Positions 6,655 through 13,480 of a stretch of DNA of 18,160 bases are shown here, piece by piece. Every line of letters begins with the position of its first letter. Position 1 is the first letter of the stretch. The notes below the pieces were generated by a model, which was given only the letters and a program-made list of their open reading frames with translations, was not told the origin of the DNA and did not search any database. The translations under genes were made by a program, and so were the position numbers. Source of the DNA: JBAUHN01 sp049680295 (lineage in GTDB: Bacteria; Pseudomonadota; Alphaproteobacteria; Rhodobacterales; Rhodobacteraceae); assembly GCA_049680295.1 (NCBI GenBank), contig JBAUHN010000176.1:1-18160 (forward strand), read 5' to 3'.

Positions 6655-7667
6655 TTCGTCCATCCTTCCGGTATGCGCGATGAGCCGCGCAAAATCAGCG
6701 GCCCGTCAATTTCGATTTTTTGTGTGGGCCGGGCGGGATCTTCGATTTTGGCAAGTATGGTTTCTACTGTTGCCTCAACCATCCGGTTTACCGGCTGGCG
6801 CACAGTGGTGAGATCATATGCCCCCCAAGACGCCAACGGAACATCGTCATATCCGACGACCGAGACATCCTGCGGCACGCGCAAACCCAATTCCTGGCGC
6901 AGCGTGTCCATAACAGCGAAAGCCATGTGATCATTGCCTGCAAATATCGCATCCGGCGCATCGGCGCGCGCGATCAAATTTCGGGTGGCCGCGGCTGCGG
7001 CCGCGCGGTCATACATGCCGTCGATAACGGCCAAAGGCGCCATATCATGTGCCGCCAAGCCCTCGACAAAACCGCGCAAACGATCCTGGCCGGTCGAAGA
7101 CCCCTCCCACCCGGCGATATGCGCAATACGTGTGTGACCACCTGCGACAAGAAACTCCGCTACCCGACGTCCGCCATCTACATTCGCCGACGTCACCGAA
7201 GAGTGCCCTGATCCGTTTTGTCCTCGGTTGAACATAACAACTGGGATGCCAGCGACGGCACAACGCTGTGTCAAATCAGACGACACCGCGACGGAAGCGG
7301 TGATAATTCCGTCAACTTGATAGTCGATTAGTTCTTCCACCACCTTACCAACAGTGTCCTGGCCATTAGACGCCATGAAAACCAGAATGTGATATCCTTT
7401 GGCCTGCAAAGCGTTGGACAGACGTTCCAACGCGATGGGGTAAAACTGATTTTCCAAATATGCGACAACCAAACCGATAATTCGGCTTTTGCCAGTGATC
7501 ATCGCCCGCGCCAGCGAATTGGGTCTATAGCCCAACTCCTTGGCTGCTTTGCGCACTTTGGTTGCCGTCGCCTTCGAGGCGGACGCCCCAGAAAACACAC
7601 GGCTTACCGCAGACTGGCTGACACCTGCGCGCTTAGCGACATCTTGTGATGTGGCTTTCTCGCTCAT
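6651..7667 (-). CDS. LacI-family transcriptional regulator
   Basis: 338 residues. The N-terminal helix-turn-helix ATSQDVAKRAGVSQSAVSRVF is followed by the hinge region ending GYRPNSLARAM, and then the periplasmic-binding-protein-like effector domain with IIGLVV, IPVVMFNR, DAIFAGNDHMAFAVMD and VSVVGYDDVPLASW. It is the usual full length for a repressor that releases DNA on binding a small ligand. The start at 7667 is chosen because its ATG shares one base with the SDR stop (TGATG); an ATG at 7682 would add five residues. It is the fourth gene of the operon, between the dehydrogenase and an NTF2-like gene, so it is probably co-transcribed with the pathway. The twin palindromes at 11957-11970 and 12077-12090 have the central CG and near-symmetry expected of its operators. 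The ligand is presumably the imported compound or an intermediate (inference). Confidence 0.95.
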   Translation of the reverse strand: MSEKATSQDVAKRAGVSQSAVSRVFSGASASKATATKVRKAAKELGYRPNSLARAMITGKSRIIGLVVAYLENQFYPIALERLSNALQAKGYHILVFMASNGQDTVGKVVEELIDYQVDGIITASVAVSSDLTQRCAVAGIPVVMFNRGQNGSGHSSVTSANVDGGRRVAEFLVAGGHTRIAHIAGWEGSSTGQDRLRGFVEGLAAHDMAPLAVIDGMYDRAAAAAATRNLIARADAPDAIFAGNDHMAFAVMDTLRQELGLRVPQDVSVVGYDDVPLASWGAYDLTTVRQPVNRMVEATVETILAKIEDPARPTQKIEIDGPLILRGSSRIPEGWTK

Positions 7668-8431
7668 CAGTCTGCGGTCCATCCGCCGTCGATCATCAAT
7701 GCGGTGCCCGTGACCAGTGCGGCAGCGTCAGAGGCAAGGTAAACCACCCCGCCCATAATGTCCTCGACTTCGCCGATGCGGCCCAGTTTGATCTTCTCCT
7801 CGATCCATTTGCGCCGTTCCGGATTGGCAAATGTCGGCGCCGTCAACGCGGTTTGAATGAAGGTGGGGCAGATGGTATTGACGCGAATGCCATGCGCGCC
7901 CCATTCAATTGCCATCGCCTTGGTAAATCCTTCAACCGCATGTTTGGTTGCTGCATAGACCGCCCGGTCGATGCCGCCGACATGCGCCATCTGGCTTGAA
8001 ATATTGATCAGGCTGCCGGGTTTGCCAGCGTCGATCAATCCTTTGGCCACCGCGCGGGTCAGAAAGTATGCGCCCTTGATGTTTAAATCCGCGACCGCAT
8101 CAAAATCGGTCTCAGCGGTGTCGGTCGCCGGCCCATGCCGCGCCGTTCCGGCGGAATTCACCAAGACGTCAAAGGGACCATTTGCAGAAATGGCTGCTTG
8201 GGTTGCCGCGGTATCCGCCACGTCTATGGTCAGCGTGCGCACGGCCATTCCCGCCGCGGACATCTCAGCTGCCACCTGTGCCAGTTTATCCTGGCTGCGC
8301 GCCGCCAATGTGACCTCGGCCCCTGCCTCGGCCAACGCCACGGCACATGCAGCCCCAATGCCCGACGATGCGCCCGCCACAAGCGCGCGGCGCCCATCAA
8401 GACGAAAAGATGGCGTGCGCGGTAAGGTCAT
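7667..8431 (-). CDS. Short-chain dehydrogenase/reductase (classical SDR)
   Basis: 254 residues, standard length for a classical SDR. The nucleotide-binding loop reads GASSGIG at 20-26, with an NSAG variant of NNAG at 92-95. The catalytic tetrad is visible as Asn117, Ser146, Tyr159 and Lys163 (YAATK at 159-163). The C-terminal DGGW is also typical. The second strand ends LAARS rather than in an acidic residue, which leans toward NADP(H), though this is weak evidence. It oxidises or reduces a hydroxyl/keto pair on an unidentified pathway intermediate. The ATG at 8431 overlaps the preceding NTF2-like stop as ATGA, and its own stop overlaps the LacI start, so all three are probably translationally coupled. 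Confidence 0.95.
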   Translation of the reverse strand: MTLPRTPSFRLDGRRALVAGASSGIGAACAVALAEAGAEVTLAARSQDKLAQVAAEMSAAGMAVRTLTIDVADTAATQAAISANGPFDVLVNSAGTARHGPATDTAETDFDAVADLNIKGAYFLTRAVAKGLIDAGKPGSLINISSQMAHVGGIDRAVYAATKHAVEGFTKAMAIEWGAHGIRVNTICPTFIQTALTAPTFANPERRKWIEEKIKLGRIGEVEDIMGGVVYLASDAAALVTGTALMIDGGWTAD

Positions 8432-9468
8432 AACGTCATTCCATTGGGCAAAGAGATCGCGTTGATATTGCGCGCTTTGTTAAACTCATTCAGTCGGGCA
8501 AACACATCGACGCCTACTTGGGCGTAAAGATCCAAAAGATCGACCAGAACCCAGTTTTCACGGATCAGCCCGTTTTCGCAGCGCCAAAAATCCAGACTAC
8601 GCAACAAAACCTCATGTCCGGCTGGCGCGATGCCCATCCATCCGTCACCTTTTAGCGTCAATCGCATGTTGGGCCAGCCGGTTTCACAAACATATTCCCC
8701 TTCGGCCACCCAATGCGACATCAGGTCCCCCATCGCATCCAGCTTGCGGTCCGGCATGGCCCTTAGAAATGGGATTTGGTGCCAGTTACGGAACCCCGAA
8801 ATCCCACGGGCTGTGCCAATACCGGCGGGCCCGTACCAGTTGAAACGCGGATGCCAGAACCGGTCAAGCTCCATGACTTCCGGGTTTGGATCAGCCGGAT
8901 GACGACACAGTGCAGTCAGCATCGCAATGACATGATCCATCGCGCCCTGCCCGTCACCCGACACAGCAAGGCCATCGCATGGCATCGGAGCGGGCGTGCA
9001 CAGATAGGCCCCCAATTGCGGTGCCATCGGCCAGGCGCCGGCCTGCATCATCAGTTCCGGAATATCCCAGATCGCCTGCATTTCGGTGATTTGGCCATCG
9101 CTTACACAAAAAAATTCATGGTAACGCATATGCGCCAGATGCCCGGTCGGCGGAATACCCAGAAAGGGCGCAGAAAACGTGCCCATGAAGTTGCCCATGC
9201 ACCCGATCCAGTCCTGCCCTTGCGGTGTCGTGCCAGCCAGCACAATCATATCGCGACGTTCAAGATCGGGCATTGCGGCAATCAGCGGCGCAAGACAATT
9301 CTGCCAAAATTCGTCAGCGCCAGAAAGTCGGCCAAAGGGGTGGCACATGTGCAATTGGGCGTCTTGCGAAAACAAGGCGGAGATCGCCTTGCGTACTGGT
9401 GCCTCTACCGCCTGCGACATTGCGCGGCGATATGGCCCGATCAAAGACTTTAGCGCCTTTGGTGTCAT
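8428..9468 (-). CDS. Tandem NTF2/SnoaL-like domain protein 2
   Basis: 346 residues, predicted cytosolic, made of two NTF2-like (SnoaL-type) halves. It is a clear paralogue of the protein at 15447-16451: the two share GIxPTGxxxxxRYxEF (here 104-119), DIPxxMMQAG (135-144), WxGPAGIG (211-218) and ENWVxxDxL near 304-312. These shared blocks probably mark the active-site rim. The fold family includes polyketide cyclases, epoxide hydrolases and ketosteroid isomerases; no catalytic residue set is certain. The start at 9468 gives MTPKALKSL and overlaps the HisD-like stop as ATGA; the frame is open upstream to 9528 but that would run into the previous gene. Second gene of the operon. Confidence 0.83.
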   Translation of the reverse strand: MTPKALKSLIGPYRRAMSQAVEAPVRKAISALFSQDAQLHMCHPFGRLSGADEFWQNCLAPLIAAMPDLERRDMIVLAGTTPQGQDWIGCMGNFMGTFSAPFLGIPPTGHLAHMRYHEFFCVSDGQITEMQAIWDIPELMMQAGAWPMAPQLGAYLCTPAPMPCDGLAVSGDGQGAMDHVIAMLTALCRHPADPNPEVMELDRFWHPRFNWYGPAGIGTARGISGFRNWHQIPFLRAMPDRKLDAMGDLMSHWVAEGEYVCETGWPNMRLTLKGDGWMGIAPAGHEVLLRSLDFWRCENGLIRENWVLVDLLDLYAQVGVDVFARLNEFNKARNINAISLPNGMTL

Positions 9469-10775
9469 TCCGCGGCGGTCCCATAGGCGACGTTTTTGCC
9501 GCCGTACCGCCGTACACGCAGATTGCACTGCTCAGCATGGCCAACAAAACCTTCCAGCATGCAAAGCCGTGATCCATATGCGCCGATTTCAGCCGCAGCC
9601 TGATCGGAGGTGATGCGCTGGTAGCTGTGTGTTTTCAGGAACTTACCCACCCATAGACCACCAGTGTACCGCCCTGCCTTTTTGGTTGGCAATGTATGAT
9701 TGGTTCCAATCACCTTGTCGCCGTTGGCCACATTTGTGCGCGGCCCCAGAAACAGAGCGCCATAAGAATGCATGTTATCCAGAAACCAATCGTCGCGGTC
9801 TGTCATCACCTGCACATGCTCAGACGCAATGTCATTTGCGACATCCAGCATCTCGTCATAGCTGTCGCAGACGATCACCTCGCCATAGTCGCGCCAACTT
9901 GCGCTTGCGGTCTCACGCGTCGGCAGGATTTTCAGCAGGCGGTCGATTTCAGCCAAAGTCGCGCCGGCCAGTTTCTGCGAATTCGTCACCAACACAGCGG
10001 GCGAGTTATATCCGTGCTCGGCCTGCCCCAATAGATCGGTCGCGCACATCTCTGCGTCGACCGTATCATCGGCAATCACCATCGTCTCTGTTGGTCCGGC
10101 AAACAGATCAATTCCGACACGGCCAAATAACTGCCGCTTGGCCTCGGCCACAAAGGCGTTGCCCGGTCCCACCAGCATGTCAACCGGGATGATCGACTGC
10201 GTACCCAGAGCCATTGCTCCGACGGCCTGCATGCCCCCCAGAACATAAATCTCATGCGCGCCACCCAAATGCATCGCCGTAACAATTGCCGGATGCGGCG
10301 CGCCATTTACCGGCGGGGCTGACGCGATGATGCGTGGCACGCCTGCGACATTGGCCGTCAGCACCGACATATGCGCCGAGGCCACCATCGGGAATTTCCC
10401 GCCAGGCACATAGCATCCCACCGACTGCACCGGAATATTGCGATGGCCAAGCACGACTCCTGGCATCGTCTCGACCTCTATGTCCGTCATTGATGCGCGT
10501 TGCGCTTGGGCAAAGGCCCGAATTTGCTTTTGGGCGAACTTAATGTCATCCATGTCGCGGGTTGACACTTTTTGCATCGCAGCCTCGATTTCAGAGGGCG
10601 ATAGCCGGAAATCTTCCGGTGCGTAATTATCGAATTTGACGCTCAGGTCACGCACGGCTGCATCGCCCCGCTGCTCAATGTCTTTTAGCGTTTCCTCGAC
10701 GATCCTGCGCACTTTTGCGTCATCCTCGGCGCGCTCTGCCTCGGGCTTGCCGGCTTTCAGCGTTGTGATCGTCAT
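9465..10775 (-). CDS. Histidinol-dehydrogenase-family protein (HpsN-like, probably catabolic)
   Basis: 436 residues, the normal size of the HisD family: zinc enzymes that oxidise a primary alcohol through the aldehyde to the acid with two NAD+. Conserved residues are visible: zinc ligands Gln251 and His254 (LGQAEHG), Asp353 (NGDKVIGTNH) and His413 (EGFVGH), and the catalytic Glu319-His320 pair (ASEHVQV). The segment FAGPTET replaces the AGPSEI of biosynthetic HisD, and GRYTGGLWVGKFLKTHSYQ near 368-386 resembles what I recall of sulfopropanediol 3-dehydrogenase HpsN. With no other his genes around and an importer and LacI regulator beside it, a catabolic role is likely. The substrate need not be dihydroxypropanesulfonate: no sulfonate lyase is visible in this window. 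AAAGGGA stands seven bases before the ATG. It is the first gene of the overlapping operon, 127 bases after the importer ATPase gene. Confidence 0.92.
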   Translation of the reverse strand: MTITTLKAGKPEAERAEDDAKVRRIVEETLKDIEQRGDAAVRDLSVKFDNYAPEDFRLSPSEIEAAMQKVSTRDMDDIKFAQKQIRAFAQAQRASMTDIEVETMPGVVLGHRNIPVQSVGCYVPGGKFPMVASAHMSVLTANVAGVPRIIASAPPVNGAPHPAIVTAMHLGGAHEIYVLGGMQAVGAMALGTQSIIPVDMLVGPGNAFVAEAKRQLFGRVGIDLFAGPTETMVIADDTVDAEMCATDLLGQAEHGYNSPAVLVTNSQKLAGATLAEIDRLLKILPTRETASASWRDYGEVIVCDSYDEMLDVANDIASEHVQVMTDRDDWFLDNMHSYGALFLGPRTNVANGDKVIGTNHTLPTKKAGRYTGGLWVGKFLKTHSYQRITSDQAAAEIGAYGSRLCMLEGFVGHAEQCNLRVRRYGGKNVAYGTAAE

Positions 10776-10902
10776 CAGGTCGTCCCTTTCGTATCAACAT
10801 ACGGGCAACAAAGATTTAATTCCTTGGCCTTGCAGTGTATTTGTTTGTCTTATCGAGACGTAGCCATTTTTGCAGACCTTACGTCCCAAGCGCCCAATCC
10901 AG

Positions 10903-11943
10903 TCAGATTCTTTCGCCGGTTTTGGCATCAAATGTATGACAAATACCGGCAGAAACAGCAGCGCCAAACGGATCGCCAATTTCGGCCCGAAAGGCCTTGG
11001 GCGCCTTGATCGACACCAACGCACCACCAGCACGAACCGTGACCATTGTGGCATCCCCAAGCAATTCCAGCGAGTAGACAGTGGACGAAACCTGGCCTTT
11101 GTCCGAAAGCTGCGCATCTTCGGCGCGAAAGCCCAAAATCACAGGCCCGTCCGGGCCTTTGATGCCAGGGATTTCGACATTCTGACTGGTGAAAACGCCG
11201 TTCCTCAGCTCGCCTTCCATCAGGTTCATTGCCGGGTTGCCAATGAAACTGGCGACGAAAGTGTTGGCAGGGCGATCATAAATCTCGGTCGGAGTGGCAA
11301 CCTGCTGAACGATTCCCTGGTACATCACGACCACACGATCAGCGAGGGTCATCGCCTCGATCTGGTCATGAGTGACATAGACCGTTGTCACCTTTAATTC
11401 GTGACTCAAATTCTTGATTTGCGCCCGCGTCGACACCCGCAGCTTGGCATCAAGATTCGACAATGGCTCGTCCATCAAGAACACATTGGGCTTGCGTACA
11501 ATCGCGCGGGCCAAAGCCACGCGCTGACGCTGCCCACCCGACAATTCGGCAGGACGGCGATGCAAAAACTCCGTCAACTCAACCATCTCGGCGGCACGTC
11601 GCACGCGCGCATCATGCTCTGCCGGGTCCGATTTGCGCACTTTCAGCGGAAATCGGATGTTTTCGTAGACATTCATATTGGGGTAAAGCGCATAGCTTTG
11701 GAAAACCATCGCCACATCGCGATCTTTGGGATCAAGATCATTGACGCGCTTACCGTCCACCAAAATATCGCCTCCGGACGCGTCCTCTAACCCTGCGATC
11801 ATCCGCATGGTCGTGGTCTTGCCGCACCCTGACGGGCCCAGCAGCACCAAAAACTCTTGATCCGCAATTGTGAGGTCAAAGTCATGCACCCCAACAAAAC
11901 TGCCCCAACGCTTTGACAGATTACGCAGCTGAATTTCGGCCAT
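10903..11943 (-). CDS. CUT1-type ABC importer ATPase (MalK/UgpC family)
   Basis: 346 residues, energising subunit of a sugar-type importer. Walker A GPSGCGKTT at 36-44, Q-loop in VFQSYALYPNM, signature LSGGQ at 134-138, Walker B VFLMDEP at 154-160, switch His192. The C-terminal third is the OB-fold (TOBE) regulatory domain found in MalK-like proteins, with the FRAEDA segment. The start at 11943 has AAGGGA eight bases upstream; the ATG at 11961 lies inside the operator. It is transcribed away from the binding-protein and permease genes, an unusual split for one importer, but both arms share the same operator type. Gene order suggests it can also be co-transcribed with the HisD-like operon downstream. 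Confidence 0.95.
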   Translation of the reverse strand: MAEIQLRNLSKRWGSFVGVHDFDLTIADQEFLVLLGPSGCGKTTTMRMIAGLEDASGGDILVDGKRVNDLDPKDRDVAMVFQSYALYPNMNVYENIRFPLKVRKSDPAEHDARVRRAAEMVELTEFLHRRPAELSGGQRQRVALARAIVRKPNVFLMDEPLSNLDAKLRVSTRAQIKNLSHELKVTTVYVTHDQIEAMTLADRVVVMYQGIVQQVATPTEIYDRPANTFVASFIGNPAMNLMEGELRNGVFTSQNVEIPGIKGPDGPVILGFRAEDAQLSDKGQVSSTVYSLELLGDATMVTVRAGGALVSIKAPKAFRAEIGDPFGAAVSAGICHTFDAKTGERI

Positions 11944-11956
11944 TTGGTTATTCCCT

Positions 11957-11970
11957 TGCATACGAATGCA
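11957..11970. promoter_or_regulatory. LacI-type operator, copy 1
   Basis: TGCATACGAATGCA, an almost perfect palindrome with the central CG typical of LacI-family sites; symmetry extends to TTGCATACGAATGCAA at 11956-11971. It sits 13 bases upstream of the importer ATPase start codon, against its Shine-Dalgarno and over the predicted transcription start. The same 14 bases recur in reverse complement at 12077-12090, which chance would rarely produce. The regulator is inferred to be the LacI protein at 6651-7667. Confidence 0.78.
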
Positions 11971-11973
11971 ATC

Positions 11974-12003
11974 ATCTTAATCGCGAATCAATCACTCAAA
12001 CAA
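11974..12003 (-). promoter_or_regulatory. Candidate promoter for the importer ATPase
   Basis: Minus strand: TTGTTT (12003-11998) - 18 bases - TAAGAT (11979-11974; 4 of 6 to the -10 consensus). The predicted start near 11967 falls inside operator copy 1, the expected place for simple repression. Consensus match only. Confidence 0.4.
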
Positions 12004-12046
12004 GCCCTCTTTTGCGGCATCTTGTGAAATTTAGAAAAAAAGGCCC

Positions 12047-12076
12047 TTGCCAGAAAGCTAATTGATGGAATAACTT
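12047..12076 (+). promoter_or_regulatory. Candidate promoter for the binding-protein/permease operon
   Basis: TTGCCA (12047-12052) matches the -35 consensus at 5 of 6. The best partner is the weak TAACTT (12071-12076) after 18 bases, directly abutting operator copy 2, so a start near 12083 would be covered by the repressor. The -10 is poor and the exact box is uncertain. The leader would be about 100 nt. Confidence 0.35.
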
Positions 12077-12090
12077 TGCATTCGTATGCA
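12077..12090. promoter_or_regulatory. LacI-type operator, copy 2
   Basis: TGCATTCGTATGCA, the exact reverse complement of copy 1, with centre-to-centre spacing of 120 bp. It lies 91 bases before the binding-protein start codon, immediately after the candidate promoter. Two sites at this distance would permit either independent repression of the two divergent promoters or repression by a tetramer that loops the DNA between them. Confidence 0.78.
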
Positions 12091-12181
12091 TCATGCTGGC
12101 GATTCGACCACGAGGCCACATGACAAGAACAATAGCTGGTCAAAAAATTGGCCAAATACTTAACACGGAGGTTCTATCACC

Positions 12182-13414
12182 ATGTACATGTGGAAAAAAA
12201 TCGCGCTTACAACAGCGTTTGCGGCGCTCAGCGGCACGACCGCAATGGCAAGCTGCGAAATCGACGCCGGACGCGTAAGTATCGTCGGTAACGAATTCCC
12301 CGCCATTCATACCGTGGCCAAGGGCGCTGCCGAATGTGGTGTTGAGGTCAAATCGAACCTCACCGCCGATCACCAAAAGATTAATCTGGCTGGTATGCAG
12401 GGAAACCCGGCAGAATACACCACTGCCATCATCGCAAACTCGTCTGTTGTCGCGTTGATCAATGAAGACGTTGTGCGCCCGCTTGACGATTTGGTCGCCG
12501 AATTTGGCGCCGACATTCCCAAGAATCGACTGATCACAATTGATGGCAAAATCTATGCCGTTGCGTTTATGGCAAACGCCCAGACCCTCGCCTACCGCAA
12601 GGATGTGCTGGCAGAAGTTGGTGCTGAAGTGCCTACAACCTACGAAGCGATGCTTGAAGTGGCCGAAAAAATTCGCGCAGCCGGCATTGCCCAATATCCG
12701 ATTGGCGGCGCTTATGCGTCGGGTTGGAACTTGGCCGAGGAATTCGTGAACATGTACATCGGGCATGGCGGCGAGTTCTTTGAGCCCGGCACTGCCAAGG
12801 TTGCCATCAACAATGAGCAGGGTGTTGCCGCTCTGAACATGATGAAGGCGCTGACCGAATACATGAACCCTGATTACCTGACCCACGATTCCAATGCGAC
12901 CAGTGCCGAAATGGAAGCCGGCAACGTGATGCTGATGAACATGTGGGGTTCGCGGATGGGCGTTTTGATGGACGATGAAGGTGCAGAACCTCAGGTATAT
13001 GAAAACATCACCGTTGGCGCACCGATGACAGTTGGCGGCGGCGATATTGCGGCAACCACGCTGTGGTGGGATGGCTGGACCGTGGCCAAGAACATCTCGG
13101 ACGAAGATGCGGTCGCGACGTTTAAGGCGATGAAGAACGGCACCAGCCCAAACATCCTGAATGACGAAACCATGTCACAGGCGGTCTGGATGATCGAAGG
13201 CTACACGCCTGCGCCCGTCAATGACGGTGTATTTGCTGCGATCAATATGGGCGCACAACCCTATCCGATGCTGCCTTTCATGGGTCTACTGCACACGGCA
13301 GCTGGCGACAATCTGGCCGAATTCCTGCAAGGCAAGGAAAGCGCGGAACAAGCCCTGTCAGATGTCGAAGCAGCCTATACGGCGGCCGCTCAGGAAAAGG
13401 GCTTCCTGCAGTAA
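12182..13414 (+). CDS. Extracellular solute-binding protein of a CUT1-type ABC importer
   Basis: 410 residues. A signal peptide is evident: Lys5-Lys6, a hydrophobic stretch to about residue 17, and a cleavage site after AMA (residues 21-23), without a lipobox, so a soluble periplasmic protein. The rest has the look of family 1 solute-binding proteins: early IVGNEFPAIHTVAKGAAE, DGKIYAVAFMANAQTLAYRKDVL with the cluster-typical hinge strand, and a C-terminal KESAEQALSDVEAAY helix. Several tryptophans and aromatic residues (TTLWWDGW) may line the ligand pocket. Family members bind sugars, polyols, glycerol-phosphates and other small oxygenated molecules; the ligand here is not predicted. GGAGG at 12167-12171 stands ten bases before the ATG. 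First gene of the plus-strand operon, under operator copy 2. Confidence 0.93.
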   Translation: MYMWKKIALTTAFAALSGTTAMASCEIDAGRVSIVGNEFPAIHTVAKGAAECGVEVKSNLTADHQKINLAGMQGNPAEYTTAIIANSSVVALINEDVVRPLDDLVAEFGADIPKNRLITIDGKIYAVAFMANAQTLAYRKDVLAEVGAEVPTTYEAMLEVAEKIRAAGIAQYPIGGAYASGWNLAEEFVNMYIGHGGEFFEPGTAKVAINNEQGVAALNMMKALTEYMNPDYLTHDSNATSAEMEAGNVMLMNMWGSRMGVLMDDEGAEPQVYENITVGAPMTVGGGDIAATTLWWDGWTVAKNISDEDAVATFKAMKNGTSPNILNDETMSQAVWMIEGYTPAPVNDGVFAAINMGAQPYPMLPFMGLLHTAAGDNLAEFLQGKESAEQALSDVEAAYTAAAQEKGFLQ

Positions 13415-13424
13415 ACGACTCACG

Positions 13425-13450
13425 AAGGGGGCGGCAACGTTGCCCCCTTT
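13425..13450 (+). terminator. GC hairpin between binding-protein and permease genes
   Basis: AAGGGGGC (13425-13432) pairs with GCCCCCTT (13442-13449) around a 9-base loop and is followed by TTTCCTTCC. Located 10 bases after the binding-protein stop. Such intercistronic hairpins often give partial termination or protect the upstream mRNA, so that binding protein is made in excess over permeases. The U-tract is short, so read-through is expected. Confidence 0.55.
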
Positions 13451-13480
13451 CCTTCCCCCTCAGTCGCGGAACCACCCAAA

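Noticed and set aside
9465..10775. Reading this gene as biosynthetic histidinol dehydrogenase (hisD)
   Set aside because: No other histidine genes are near, the AGPTET and RYTGGLWVGKFLK segments differ from the biosynthetic form, and the setting is catabolic, so no hisD symbol was given.
9465..10775. Calling the locus a dihydroxypropanesulfonate (hps) pathway
   Set aside because: Only the HisD-like protein resembles that route; sulfolactate lyase and the usual transporter type are not visible, and the remaining genes do not fit.
12140..12886. 248-codon minus-strand ORF inside the binding-protein gene
   Set aside because: Antisense shadow of a well-supported secreted binding protein with signal peptide and ribosome site; composition is Cys/His/Arg-rich without family motifs.
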